Positions 1 through 9,378 are shown, counted from the first letter of the stretch. The stretch is 64,000 nt of DNA from JAAURB01 sp049647265 (GCA_049647265.1 JBARXJ010000064.1:1-64000); one strand, 5' to 3'. Notes: generated by a model from the letters alone, not told the origin. Program-made: numbers and translations.

Positions 1-2173
1 CGTTGAAAGTCCATAAGAAGTCATTCCCTACTCCCGGACGATACCAGAGAATATCGGTGGTGCCGCTGCCGTCAAAATCTCCGGTTACCGGGGTATAAGT
101 GCCATTAACTGTAAAGGCTTGACTGTCGTAACTACCATCTTCGTTAAATGACCAGATAAAATCTGCACCTGTTCCCGGACGATACCACAGAATATCGGTT
201 GTGCCGCTGCCGTCAAAGTCTCCAGGAACTGGAGTATAATCGCCGTTAACAGTGAAAGGTTCACTATCGTAGCCGTTATTATCGTTAAATGACCAGATAA
301 AGTCATTTCCTGTTCCGGGACGATACCACAATACATCACCGTTACCATCACCGTTAAAGTCGCCTGCAATAGGTTCATATACGCCGTTGACAGTGAAGAG
401 TTGACTATCGTATTCAATGCTATCGTCAGGAGGTTGAGGAGTGCCAGGGGCGGTGGTTGTTAGGGTGTAACCGGTATTGTCATCGCTGTCAGCAGTATAG
501 ACCCGAATGGCATAAGTACCAGGTGAAAGTGTTGTAGAAATTCCTCGGTCAGCAGTAGAATCAAGAAAGTCTCGTACATCATCAAATTCAATCACTTCAC
601 CGTTATCTAAGGTACCATCATTATCTAAGTCTGTTGCTATACTCAGATGAGCCGGATCTGTTAACCCTGTCAAGTTAAAGGCAATGGTAGCAGTCTGACT
701 GACCGTAAATTCATAATAGTCCCTGCGATCCACACTACCTACAGCATCCGTAAAGGTTTGAGTGCCACCAAGGCGACCTAGGTTTAATGCTGAGTCAAAG
801 CTATTGCCTGGGTCAGTAGCATTCGTTGGAGGTTGAGCTGTTACTATAGTTGAGAGCGCGTAATCGGTATTGTCATCGCTGTCAGCAGTATAAACTCGGA
901 TGGCATAAGTTCCCGGAGGAAGTGTTTTAGAAATCCCTCGGTCAGCAGTAGAATCAAGAAAGTCTCGTACATCATCAAATTCAATCACTTCACCGTTATC
1001 TAAGGTACCATCATTATCTAAGTCTGTTGCTATACTCAGATGAGCTGGATCTGTTAACCCAGTGAGATTAAAAGAGACCTGACTAATTTCATCAAGAGTA
1101 AATTCATAGTAGTCACTGCGGTCTAAACTTCCTACAGTATCCGTAAAAGTTTGCAAAGTTGAGCCGAGAGGGTCAATATTTAAAGCCGAGTTAAAGTTAT
1201 TACCTGGGTCAGTTGCGTTTGTGGAAGGTAAAGTTGTTGCCGAAGCTGAAAGAGTGTAAGCTGTATTGTCATCGCTGTCAGCAGTATACACCCGAATAGC
1301 ATAGGTTCCAGGAGGAAGTGTTTTGGAAATATCTCGCTCAGCAGTAGAATCAAGAAAGTCTCGTACATCATCAAATTCAATCACTTCATTGTTATCGAAG
1401 ACACCATCGCTATCAAAGTCTGTTACGATGCTAAGATGAGCAGGTTCTTCAAGATTTTCTAGCTCTAAATTAACCTGACTCATTTGATTGAGTGTAAATC
1501 TGTACCAGTCTGATCGATCAGTTGTACCAACAGCTTCATTAAAAGTCTGAGTTGAACCTAAAATACCAATATTTCGAGCGGTATTATAGTTACTGCCCGG
1601 ATCATTAAATAAACCTGAATAACTGTCTAAAACTGCCTCTGTAAAAATAGAGGACTCCGTAACGTCTCCTATTTGATAATCTAGTTGCCAATTGCTGTAA
1701 TGCTCTTTATTCCCGACATAGTGAGAAGAAGCTGCAATATTGGCTCCGGTGAGTTGATGTAATGTATCAAGAAAATCGGTATTGTTTGCGGCAACTTCGC
1801 AAGACCACAACAGAATATTTTCAATATCCCATTCAGCTAATAAATGATGATATTGATTAATATTTGCTGCACTTAAAGTGGTTTTGCCTAACTTCAAGAG
1901 ACCCGGCGCACCATGACAGATAATGTGTAGACTCGATGTCTTAAAATTGCTGAGGGCTACTGTTAGCTGTTCAATTGCATCTTTATTTTCGTCTAAAATA
2001 ATGACGTTTGCATGATCTTGAATCTCTGCTGCCAGAAGATGATAATCTTTGATATCTGAAGCGATCGCAACCAATGCTTGATCGGTTTTTGAGCTATTTT
2101 TGCTGAGATTTAAAGAGTCTAACTGAGACTGTTCGGAAAGATTCAAGGTATCAATTTTCTGAGTAATTTTCAT
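1..2173 (-). CDS. Large surface/secreted protein: DUF4347, three PPC domains, FG-GAP-like repeats (3' end outside window)
   Basis: The frame is open from ATG at 2173 to the window edge, so only the first 724 or so residues are seen. Residues about 35-165 match the DUF4347 pattern (SSLHIICHGAPG, ILLWSCEVA, LTGANIAAS), a domain found at the N-terminus of giant cyanobacterial surface proteins. Three bacterial pre-peptidase C-terminal (PPC) domains of about 131 residues follow, each with AIRVYTADSDDNT. The visible end carries three copies of a 47-residue FG-GAP/VCBS-like unit (GDFDGSGTTDILWYRPG) that suggests calcium binding or a beta-propeller. No Sec signal peptide is apparent, as is common for DUF4347 proteins, which often use type I secretion; that route is inference. 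Role probably adhesion or matrix. The families are fairly sure, the function is not. Confidence 0.85.
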   Translation of the reverse strand, partial: MKITQKIDTLNLSEQSQLDSLNLSKNSSKTDQALVAIASDIKDYHLLAAEIQDHANVIILDENKDAIEQLTVALSNFKTSSLHIICHGAPGLLKLGKTTLSAANINQYHHLLAEWDIENILLWSCEVAANNTDFLDTLHQLTGANIAASSHYVGNKEHYSNWQLDYQIGDVTESSIFTEAVLDSYSGLFNDPGSNYNTARNIGILGSTQTFNEAVGTTDRSDWYRFTLNQMSQVNLELENLEEPAHLSIVTDFDSDGVFDNNEVIEFDDVRDFLDSTAERDISKTLPPGTYAIRVYTADSDDNTAYTLSASATTLPSTNATDPGNNFNSALNIDPLGSTLQTFTDTVGSLDRSDYYEFTLDEISQVSFNLTGLTDPAHLSIATDLDNDGTLDNGEVIEFDDVRDFLDSTADRGISKTLPPGTYAIRVYTADSDDNTDYALSTIVTAQPPTNATDPGNSFDSALNLGRLGGTQTFTDAVGSVDRRDYYEFTVSQTATIAFNLTGLTDPAHLSIATDLDNDGTLDNGEVIEFDDVRDFLDSTADRGISTTLSPGTYAIRVYTADSDDNTGYTLTTTAPGTPQPPDDSIEYDSQLFTVNGVYEPIAGDFNGDGNGDVLWYRPGTGNDFIWSFNDNNGYDSEPFTVNGDYTPVPGDFDGSGTTDILWYRPGTGADFIWSFNEDGSYDSQAFTVNGTYTPVTGDFDGSGTTDILWYRPGVGNDFLWTFN
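476..1400 (-). repeat. Three near-identical DNA repeats encoding PPC domains
   Basis: The segment beginning ATTGTCATCGCTGTCAGCAG recurs at 476, 869 and 1265, giving periods of 393 and 396 bases (131 and 132 codons). A stretch of about 50 bases around 555-605, 951-1001 and 1344-1394 is almost identical in all three. High DNA identity, including silent sites, implies recent duplication or gene conversion inside the gene. Confidence 0.85.
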
Positions 2174-2577
2174 GGTAGATTACGAAAATAAGATGATCTT
2201 CTGAACAAATGGCGAAGTACATCTGAGTTGGGGAGAAGTTATTTGCGCTATAGCCCTTTTGGCATAACTCCGTTAAGGCGTAGCTTTGTGAAAGGCAATA
2301 CATTTCTGTGAGAAAAAACCCTGATTTTATCTTTGGCTACAACTCCCATTCTTCTCTTAGAAGATACAAAAGTAGCCTTCTGAGGTTAAGTAAAACTGTT
2401 GGCTCTGCTTCTACATCAGATTCTAGCTTCACTATTTGTGAAGCAACAACGCTTTATGACAAGATTTACACAATTTTTATACTGTGAAGATTAATTCTTT
2501 ACACTAACCCCCTGGATGTAAAGTTCAAAACAGACATTATATGGTAACATATGTGATTTTTATTACAATCAATTATT
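2174..2577. other. Intergenic region upstream of the DUF4347 gene
   Basis: This stretch of 404 bases separates two genes that are both on the minus strand. It must hold the promoter and leader of the DUF4347 gene and the 3' end of the kinase transcript. I see no gene and no strong hairpin. Confidence 0.5.
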
Positions 2578-3900
2578 CTATTCAAAATCACTCACTCCTT
2601 TTAAAGCTAATAATGCTGTGCCGTAAGCTGCTTCTGTCTGAGTGGGTTTTATCATCGTTACGCCTAAATATCGCTGTCGTAAGCTTGTCCAGACGGCATT
2701 TTTAGCACCACCCCCGGCTGTATAAACTTGAGTCAGGGGAGTTGCACCGAGATCTTGTAAAAGTTGGTAACCTTTGGCTTCAATTCGGGCTATACTTTCG
2801 AGTAAAGCTTGCAGAAACTCAACATCATTTTCAGGACGAGGTTGAAGCTGAGGAGCAAGATCTGGATCGTTAATGGGGAAGCGATCGCCTTTTTTCAATA
2901 ACGGATAATATTCCAATGGACTGGTTTGAGTCGGATCAATTTGTTGGCTAAGATGTTGGAGTTGTTCGTCTGTGAAATAGTGGCGTAAAACAGCACCTCC
3001 TGTATTAGACGCACCCCCGGTTAACCATAAATTCCCCAGGCGGTGGCTATATATTCCATACCGTGCCGCATTTACTGGTGTTTGGCTTAAGAGTTTCAGG
3101 ACTAAAGTTGATCCTAATGAGGTGACGGCTTCTCCTGGGGTATTCGCACCGCTGGCAAGAAAAGCAGCAATACTATCGGTTGTACCCGCGCAAATGAGAC
3201 AACTAGGGGATAAACCAAGGCGGTTGGCAATGTCCGGGATAACGGTAGCGATAGGAGATCCTGGTGCGACTACTTGAGGTAATTTCAGCGGAAGAAAATC
3301 CGAGTTATTTTTTATCGATTGAAGTAACCATTTTGGATAACAGAAATTAACCACATCATAGCCTAATTTTAAAGCATTATGATAATCACTTATTCCGAGT
3401 TTTCCATGTAGCAAAAACCCGAGCCAGTCCGCTTGATGCAAGAAATACAAAGGTTGATTTTTATAATAATTTGTAGTGTCTTTTGGCTGAATTTTTGCTT
3501 GTTTAAGTTGTGTGTGCCACCAGAATAATTTAGCTAAACTTGAGGTGGCACTTTGTACCGGATGGTCTTCAGGGGCGATCGCCTCTACTTGATGGAGCAC
3601 CGAGGCCCCTCGTCCATCATTATAAAAAATTGGGGCATCCACGGGAAATCCTGTATTGTCACACAGTAAAACTGTTGCCGATGTACCGTTTATGGCAATA
3701 CGATCAATCTGGTGACGTAATTTAATCGGGATCTTTTGGATTAAATCGAATAAAGTTGTTCTCCAGATAGACGGCCAATCTCCAGCTCTTGTCGGGGGAT
3801 AAAACTGATGTTCTGCTGTTATATCAACTGTCAACTGAGGGTTAATCAGACTCAAACGAGCGCCCGTTGTCCCAAAATCAATGCCGAGAGAAAAGCTCAT
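2578..3900 (-). CDS. FGGY-family carbohydrate kinase, probable D-ribulose kinase
   Basis: A sugar kinase of the FGGY/actin-fold superfamily, about 440 residues. The N-terminal phosphate-binding loop is IDFGTTGARLSLI; further motifs are INGTSATVLLCD, CAGTTDSIAAFLASG, SLGSTLVLKLLS and the adenosine-motif region YTAGGGAKNAVW near the C-terminus. It looks like the short cyanobacterial and plastid sugar kinases related to Synechocystis slr0537 and plant XK-1, which were characterised as D-ribulose kinases; the substrate here is inferred from that. I start at ATG 3900 (MSFSLGIDFG) because the open frame upstream, to 4008, is AT-rich and not sugar-kinase-like. It stands alone, upstream of the DUF4347 gene on the same strand. 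Confidence 0.8.
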   Translation of the reverse strand: MSFSLGIDFGTTGARLSLINPQLTVDITAEHQFYPPTRAGDWPSIWRTTLFDLIQKIPIKLRHQIDRIAINGTSATVLLCDNTGFPVDAPIFYNDGRGASVLHQVEAIAPEDHPVQSATSSLAKLFWWHTQLKQAKIQPKDTTNYYKNQPLYFLHQADWLGFLLHGKLGISDYHNALKLGYDVVNFCYPKWLLQSIKNNSDFLPLKLPQVVAPGSPIATVIPDIANRLGLSPSCLICAGTTDSIAAFLASGANTPGEAVTSLGSTLVLKLLSQTPVNAARYGIYSHRLGNLWLTGGASNTGGAVLRHYFTDEQLQHLSQQIDPTQTSPLEYYPLLKKGDRFPINDPDLAPQLQPRPENDVEFLQALLESIARIEAKGYQLLQDLGATPLTQVYTAGGGAKNAVWTSLRQRYLGVTMIKPTQTEAAYGTALLALKGVSDFE

Positions 3901-4139
3901 ATTAAAAATCTTTGAAAAAAATAGAATTTCTGAAATTTGTTGTATGATAAAAGATTTTGCAAAAAATGATTGTAAATGACCAGGGATTAAATTTTGATAA
4001 AAAAACAAGATTAAGGTATATTGCTGCTAGACTTTTAGCAGTTGAATCGTTATATATTAAAGAACGGTAGGAGAATACTTAAGTAATCCTACGCGATCAA
4101 TCGCTAAATGCGCGTATTGAGGAGTTTGTAGAGGATTTT

Positions 4140-4802
4140 ATGGATACATTAGCTTACACTCATCTAGCTTCCGCATATGAGGCTCCTCGCGAGGCTCAAG
4201 ACGGAAGTCTAGTTTTATTCCGGGGCATGAAGTGGACAAACGCCTGCTTAATTCCCGTGTTATCCGCTGCCATCGGTTTTGCTGTACTCAGCACGGGTCA
4301 ATCTGCCCAAGCAGCCTTGTACTATGGTGACTACGGTCATGATGTCAAAGATGTTCAGCATAAATTAGCCTACTATGGTTATTTTCATGCTAAAGCCACT
4401 GGATATTATGGCAAAATCACTAAGCACGCGGTTAAAGCCTTCCAATATGACTATGGTCTACATCCTGATGGTGTGGTAGGTTATAAAACTGCAAAAGCTT
4501 TAGGTTTAAGCTGTCAGAAGACCTGCTACAAGTCTAGCTACTACGAGAAGAAGCCTTCTTATGAGTATAAGAAAGCTAGCTACGATAAGCCTAAATATCA
4601 CGGCTATTCCCATGGTTACTACGGTAAGGGAGTTGCTAAGCTACAGAAGAAATTAGCCTACCACGGTTACTTCCACGCTAAAGCAACTGGCTACTATGGT
4701 CACATCACCAAACATGCAGTCAAAGCTTTCCAATATGACCATGGCTTATATGCTGATGGAATTGCTGGCCCCAAAACCCTCCATGCTTTAGGGCTACACT
4801 AA
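4140..4802 (+). CDS. Exported peptidoglycan-binding protein with two PG_binding_1 domains
   Basis: This 220-residue protein has a cytoplasmic-looking N-terminus (MDTLAYTHLASAYE), then a signal-peptide-like segment at about 30-59 (MKWTNACLIPVLSAAIGF...AQAA). Two peptidoglycan-binding repeats follow at about 65-120 and 160-218. Both contain GYFHAKATGYYG and ITKHAVKAFQYD and are nearly identical. The linker at about 125-158 is rich in Tyr, Lys and Ser, and the mature part is unusually rich in Tyr and His. There is no catalytic domain, so it probably binds the cell wall. I keep the long start because the MDTLAY...HLA..YE N-terminus recurs, as I recall, in cyanobacterial relatives; ATG 4227 is the alternative if only a classical signal peptide is required. 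Confidence 0.8.
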   Translation: MDTLAYTHLASAYEAPREAQDGSLVLFRGMKWTNACLIPVLSAAIGFAVLSTGQSAQAALYYGDYGHDVKDVQHKLAYYGYFHAKATGYYGKITKHAVKAFQYDYGLHPDGVVGYKTAKALGLSCQKTCYKSSYYEKKPSYEYKKASYDKPKYHGYSHGYYGKGVAKLQKKLAYHGYFHAKATGYYGHITKHAVKAFQYDHGLYADGIAGPKTLHALGLH

Positions 4803-4983
4803 ATTTTGTTTAATTTCTAAGCAAGCTGCCTGCGTCTTTGTATAAGATGTGGGTAGTTTTGTTATTTCAGGCGGAAAACTCAACCTTCCGTTCGGTTTTA
4901 CTCACTAGAGGGGTATTAAGAAGTCAAGCTATTCTAAAAAAGTAGACATCTAAAGCCGTAGCCAGTTATTACCAGCTATAAAT

Positions 4984-5301
4984 ATGAAGAACTTATCAAA
5001 TCGCGATGCAGAACAGTTTGAACGTTCCTCTTCTGGAGAAAATAAACTTTGGCAATACGTACAGTCTATGAATCCAGAAGTTGCAACAAAATTATCTAAG
5101 CCGGATGCTGAGGTGGCGGCTGTGATGGAACGTAACTTGATTCAAATGCTGGGTGGCTTGCCCTCCGAACACTTCGATGTCAGCATTACAACAGATCGGG
5201 ATCATTTAGCCCGTTTATTAACGTCAGCCATGATGAGTGGTTACTTTCTCCACAACGTTAAACAGCGGATGGATTTTGAACAATCATTGATGAATCAATA
5301 G
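4984..5301 (+). CDS. DUF760 family protein
   Basis: A soluble protein of 105 residues matching the small DUF760 family of cyanobacteria and plastids (ENKLWQYVQSMNPEVATKLS, ERNLIQMLGGLP, TTDRDHLARLLTSAMMSGYFL). The family's molecular function is unknown. ATG 4984 follows a 180-base leader after the peptidoglycan-binding gene, and a terminator-like hairpin lies 43 bases after its stop, so it is probably a single-gene transcript. No signal peptide or membrane segment. Confidence 0.8.
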   Translation: MKNLSNRDAEQFERSSSGENKLWQYVQSMNPEVATKLSKPDAEVAAVMERNLIQMLGGLPSEHFDVSITTDRDHLARLLTSAMMSGYFLHNVKQRMDFEQSLMNQ

Positions 5302-5343
5302 TTTTTGATATCCCCCTGAAAAGTTACCATTGCTTATATCTTG

Positions 5344-5367
5344 CCTTCCTAGTCATCACTGGGAAGG
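5344..5367 (+). terminator. Terminator-like hairpin after the DUF760 gene
   Basis: Perfect 6-bp arms CCTTCC (5344-5349) and GGAAGG (5362-5367) enclose a 12-base loop and are followed by TTTCCTATATAATT. The T run is short, so termination is plausible rather than certain. Confidence 0.5.
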
Positions 5368-5411
5368 TTTCCTATATAATTAAGTTTAATTATTTTTATT
5401 TATTTAATTTC

Positions 5412-6575
5412 GTGAACTCATCAATCCTTACAGAAAATCATGCTACTAACGGCGAATTGAATCCGGCTGTGGAACCGGGGTCAGTGCCTCAAAAGTCGGA
5501 AGCGCTGCGAAAAAGCCTCAAGCAACATAGCGGCGAACGTCACCTGGTGATTATACAAGATTTCCCCGATCCAGATGCTTTATCCTCCGCCTGGGCTTAT
5601 GCTTTAATTGCTCAGCAATTTGAGATAGATTGCGATATTGTTTATGGAGGGACTCTGAGTCATCAAGAAAATATTGCCCTCGTCAAATTAACCAATTTAC
5701 CCGTGCAGCGCTGGCCGTTTGAAGCGGCTAAAAAAAAAGATTTTTCTAATTATGATGGATGTGTATTTCTTGATAGTCAAGGCACAACCAGTCAGCTAAC
5801 GTCTTTAGTTCTAGATGCTAAAGTTCCTGTGATTGTTTTAATCGATCATCATAGTTTACAACAGCAAGATTTTAAGCCAGAATTTGTTGATATTCGTCCT
5901 CAAATTAAAGCAACAGCAACAATTTTAGTCCAGTATATTCAAGCCGGTTTAGTTGAATTTGATGGCAATAATATAACCCATGTTAACTGCGCCACAGCGT
6001 TGATGCACGGGTTAAGAGCGGATACAAATCACCTGCGTCAAGCCGGACGAGAAGAGTTTTTAGCGGCGGCTTATTTAAGTCAATTTTATGACAGCGCCTT
6101 GCTAGATGCTGTTTTGCGTGCCTCTCGCTCTAAACGAGTCATGGATGTGATCGAACGGGCTTTATCGAATCGTAAAATACAGGATAATGTTTCAATTTCA
6201 GGAGTCGGCTATTTACGGGCTAATGATCGAGATGCCATTCCTCAAGCGGCTGACTTTTTACTGACAGAAGAAAACGTTCATACTGCCGTGGTTTATGGGA
6301 TTGTTTACGATGATTTTAATGAAGTTGAAATTGTTACAGGATCTTTGAGAACGAATAAGATTACCTTAGACCCCGATGAATTTATTAAAGATGCATTTGG
6401 TACGGATGCAACGGGTAAGTTTTTCGGTGGAGGACGCAGTCAAGCCGGAGGGTTTGAAATTCCCTTAGGGTTCCTATCAGGATTTAGTGAAAATAAGGAA
6501 TATTCTGAGATGAAATGGCGGGTTTTTGATACTCAGGTTAAACAAAAATTAGTGAGATTAGTCAATCCAGATTGA
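5412..6575 (+). CDS. DHH/DHHA1 phosphoesterase, NrnA-like
   Basis: A 387-residue DHH superfamily protein. Metal-binding motifs are visible in order: DFPDPDALSSAWA near residue 51, FLDSQG near 119, LIDHHS near 144, and HGLRADTNHLR near 200. The C-terminal DHHA1 substrate-binding part has GGGRSQAGGFEIP near 340. This is the layout of nanoRNase/pAp phosphatases (NrnA family), which degrade short oligonucleotides and 3'-phosphoadenosine 5'-phosphate; the substrate here is not proven. The start is GTG at 5412; the first 40 residues are low-complexity and not part of the DHH fold, so a later start is possible. It stands alone. Confidence 0.8.
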   Translation: MNSSILTENHATNGELNPAVEPGSVPQKSEALRKSLKQHSGERHLVIIQDFPDPDALSSAWAYALIAQQFEIDCDIVYGGTLSHQENIALVKLTNLPVQRWPFEAAKKKDFSNYDGCVFLDSQGTTSQLTSLVLDAKVPVIVLIDHHSLQQQDFKPEFVDIRPQIKATATILVQYIQAGLVEFDGNNITHVNCATALMHGLRADTNHLRQAGREEFLAAAYLSQFYDSALLDAVLRASRSKRVMDVIERALSNRKIQDNVSISGVGYLRANDRDAIPQAADFLLTEENVHTAVVYGIVYDDFNEVEIVTGSLRTNKITLDPDEFIKDAFGTDATGKFFGGGRSQAGGFEIPLGFLSGFSENKEYSEMKWRVFDTQVKQKLVRLVNPD

Positions 6576-6903
6576 GGTAGAGGGTTAGTGGTTCGTTATT
6601 GGTGATTTCCCGATTGTTGACTTACCTTCTGTTGCTGCTATTGCCTATTCCCCGCTCCCTACTCCCTCAAATAACTGAGGACAAATAACCAACCATAAGT
6701 CAAGCCTTGCACAGAAACTAGAGTCACATTACACTAAATGGGGATGGGGGGGATAGGTTAAGTGAAAGTAATCAGATGATTGATTGCCAGATCAAGGATA
6801 TCACAGATGCAATTGGTCACTGAAATGGTATATGATTTAGCCTGAAATACCTATTCTGACCGTATCCTCATCAAAACCTTTAAAACTAAGTGCGATTATT
6901 ACC
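6576..6903. other. Intergenic region upstream of sodN
   Basis: This 328-base gap between two plus-strand genes includes a C/T-rich stretch near 6640-6670 and a G-rich run GGGGATGGGGGG near 6739. It must carry the sodN promoter. I recognise no RNA gene or clear operator. Confidence 0.4.
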
Positions 6904-7377
6904 ATGTTGAAAAAAATAGTAACAACCCTGCAAAATTGGTTTCCAGCACCCGTTGTAGAAGCTCATTGTGATGGCCCTTGTGGAGTTTATGACCCGGCTT
7001 CTGCTAGAATAACCGCTGAAGCGGTTGTATCCATGACCAAAAAAATCTTGGATTTAGAAGCACCTGCAACGGGTGATAAAGCGGCTATGGCTGCTTACCA
7101 CAATACTTTATCGCGCTACATTGCGATCAAAGAAGAACAAGCTCAAAAAACCAAAGAAGATTTACTGATTCTGTGGACAGATTATTTCAAACCCGTTCAC
7201 TTAGAAAAGTATCCTGATTTACACGATACCTTCTGGAAAGCAGCTAAGCTTTGTTCTGCTTGTAAAGTTGAAGTGAGCAAACAACACGCTGATGAACTGA
7301 TGGAAGCGGTAGAAAAAATCCACAATATGTTCTGGGGTAGTAAGGACAAGGATGTTACTTTCTACAAAGCTAGCTAA
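6904..7377 (+). CDS. sodN: Nickel-dependent superoxide dismutase precursor
   Basis: The 157-residue protein carries the nickel-hook motif HCDGPCGVYDP at residues 21-31. His21 becomes the new N-terminus after removal of a 20-residue propeptide (MLKKIVTTLQNWFPAPVVEA), and the hook's His and two Cys bind Ni. The rest is the four-helix-bundle region typical of the family (SMTKKILDLEAPA, LWTDYFKPVHLEKYPDLH). It dismutates superoxide to oxygen and peroxide. The maturation protease gene lies just downstream, as in other cyanobacteria and actinobacteria. The assignment is very secure. Confidence 0.96.
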   Translation: MLKKIVTTLQNWFPAPVVEAHCDGPCGVYDPASARITAEAVVSMTKKILDLEAPATGDKAAMAAYHNTLSRYIAIKEEQAQKTKEDLLILWTDYFKPVHLEKYPDLHDTFWKAAKLCSACKVEVSKQHADELMEAVEKIHNMFWGSKDKDVTFYKAS

Positions 7378-7459
7378 AGAACTCTGATTCTGGTTTTTGA
7401 ATTCATGTGAGATAGGCGCGGTTATGCCGTGCCTATTATTATGCCCTTTCTCTTGTCGA

Positions 7460-7882
7460 ATGATGGAATTGCTGGATGAAGCGACTTTAAAAAATAGTAG
7501 TTGGTGGGATATATTACTGTGGCTGAGTCGGCAGCGGCGGCGGTTTCGCGTTACAGGACTGTCGATGTTGCCTCTATTGCAGCCAGGGGACGAAATTTTA
7601 GTGAATTTTAAGGCGTATCGAAATCAGTTTCCTCAACCGGGAGAGATTGTTGTCGCTCGACATCCTTATAAACCCAAGACTCTAATTGTTAAACGGGTTA
7701 CAGAAGTGCGAGTTGATGGTGCTTGTTTTCTACAAGGAGACAACTTAGCTGAAAGTACTGATAGTCGTGCGTTTGGCTGGATGTATCCGCAACAAATTTT
7801 AGGTCAAGTCACCAGTCGATTTTTATTGTTCACCCCAGCCGAAATTGTTAAACTGACAGTTACAGAGAAAAAAAGTTCATAA
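7460..7882 (+). CDS. sodX: Nickel-type superoxide dismutase maturation protease (S24/S26 fold)
   Basis: A small signal-peptidase-like protein of about 140 residues. It has the nucleophile box TGLSMLPLLQPGDEILV and the general-base region KTLIVKRVTEV, with GDN and SRAFGWM further on, the order seen in S26/S24 serine-lysine proteases. It lies 82 bases after sodN, the usual position for SodX, which trims the Ni-SOD propeptide to expose the nickel-binding histidine. I choose ATG 7460 (MMELLDEATLKN), with ATG 7463 equally possible. The frame extends upstream to a TTG at 7397, but that extension is cysteine-rich and lacks family character. Confidence 0.88.
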   Translation: MMELLDEATLKNSSWWDILLWLSRQRRRFRVTGLSMLPLLQPGDEILVNFKAYRNQFPQPGEIVVARHPYKPKTLIVKRVTEVRVDGACFLQGDNLAESTDSRAFGWMYPQQILGQVTSRFLLFTPAEIVKLTVTEKKSS

Positions 7883-8217
7883 GTTAGGGTGAGTGGTTGG
7901 CTGCTTTTTTCACGACTTGCTGCAAATTTTGGTAATAATAGCCAACTTGAGGTGAGCGAGTCAGATTGAGACTTCAAGAAAATTATAAAATGTAAAGACT
8001 AGCTGAGTTATTTTTTTAATCAATTTTGTCAATACTGTTATTAGATGAAGTTTAAATTTTTCCAAATTTTGATGGATAATCATGAATAAATACTTAATCT
8101 GTGTTTTTACGAAGATTCCATTAGACAATATTAATAGACTCAATTTTCTAGGACAATCAGCTAGGCTAAAAAGTAGATGAGATCTTCTCAACTTAAAGAA
8201 GAGGAGGATAGAACTGA
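7883..8217. other. AT-rich intergenic region upstream of the receiver/histidine kinase gene
   Basis: This 335-base gap is AT-rich. It ends in a strong Shine-Dalgarno GAGGAGG at about 8200, in front of ATG 8218. I see no gene on either strand. Confidence 0.5.
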
Positions 8218-9378
8218 ATGTCAAATCTCAAGATTTTGATAGTTGAAGATGAAGCAATTATTGCAGAACATATTGCGATTCTGTTAAGAAATATGGGGTA
8301 TTGTGTTGTTGGGATTGTGGCTTCCGGTGAAGATGCGATCGCGACTGTTGTACAAACGAATCCCGATCTGGTGTTGATGGATATTATGCTCCAAGGAGAA
8401 ATGGATGGCGTAGAAGCCGCTGACAAAATCAGTCAGTTTTGTGAAATACCGATTGTCTATTTAACCGCTAATGCAGATGATCGCACGTTAAAACGAGCTA
8501 GCAATACTTTACCCTTTGGATATATAATTAAACCGTTTAAAGCCAAAGAACTACAAGTGACGATTGAGATTGCGATTTCTCGGCATCAGGCAGAGGTTGA
8601 AATGAAAAAAGCAATCGAGAAAGCAGAACAACAACGCATTATAGCGCAACAGGAACATTTATTACAAAATGAATATTTTTCCATGGCTTCTCATGATCTG
8701 AGAACACCCATTTCTATTATTAAAATTTCAGCTCATTTACTACAAGATTATAGTCAGATGATGAGCGAAGATAAACGGCATCGACATTTACAACGAATTA
8801 AAAAAGCAACCGATAGCTTAAATCAACTCCTCGAAGATATTTTAACTTTAGCTCATTCTGAATCTGATCAAACCCGCTTTAGCCCGGCCCCATTAGATGT
8901 GGTTAGCTTTTGCCAGGATTTAGTTGAGTCAATTCAAATGAGTATGGGCGATCGCTATACCATTCAATTTCAACATCAAGGGGATTGTTCTGACGCTTGT
9001 CTGGATGAAAAGTTACTCTGGCATTTGTTGAATAATCTGTTGTCAAATGCGATTAAATATTCTCCGAATGGGGGATTAATTGAACTCAGACTTTCAGCAA
9101 AAGAAGATACAATTTGTTTTCAAATCCAAGATCGCGGCATTGGTATTTCTCCAGAAGATCAACGAAAATTATTTAAACCTTTCTTCAGGGCGGCAAATGT
9201 GGGTACAATTCCAGGAACCGGATTAGGATTAGCCATTGTTCAACGCTCTGTTGAACTGCATCAGGGTCAGCTAGGGGTTGAAAGTCTACCCAACCAAGGG
9301 ACAACATTCACCGTTACTTTACCCATGAACAAAAATACTGATACAGATCGCTCAGACAACAAACGTTGTATGCTGTAA
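8218..9378 (+). CDS. Hybrid sensor: N-terminal receiver domain plus histidine kinase
   Basis: A 386-residue soluble signalling protein. Residues 1-120 are a receiver domain: acidic pair VEDEA, phospho-acceptor Asp in LVLMDIML near 55, conserved Thr in YLTAN, and Lys in YIIKPF. A helical linker (about 120-150) leads to the HisKA box with phospho-acceptor His in MASHDLRTPIS near 160. The HATPase_c domain follows (NLLSNAIKYSPNGG, QDRGIGIS, GTGLGLAIV). There is no membrane segment, so input reaches it through phosphorylation of the receiver by an unlinked kinase. No partner regulator gene is adjacent; this receiver-first layout is common in cyanobacteria. Confidence 0.92.
   Translation: MSNLKILIVEDEAIIAEHIAILLRNMGYCVVGIVASGEDAIATVVQTNPDLVLMDIMLQGEMDGVEAADKISQFCEIPIVYLTANADDRTLKRASNTLPFGYIIKPFKAKELQVTIEIAISRHQAEVEMKKAIEKAEQQRIIAQQEHLLQNEYFSMASHDLRTPISIIKISAHLLQDYSQMMSEDKRHRHLQRIKKATDSLNQLLEDILTLAHSESDQTRFSPAPLDVVSFCQDLVESIQMSMGDRYTIQFQHQGDCSDACLDEKLLWHLLNNLLSNAIKYSPNGGLIELRLSAKEDTICFQIQDRGIGISPEDQRKLFKPFFRAANVGTIPGTGLGLAIVQRSVELHQGQLGVESLPNQGTTFTVTLPMNKNTDTDRSDNKRCML

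Noticed and set aside
3540..3725. Plus-strand open frame inside the FGGY kinase gene
   Set aside because: Lies opposite a well-supported kinase coding region and encodes no recognisable protein.
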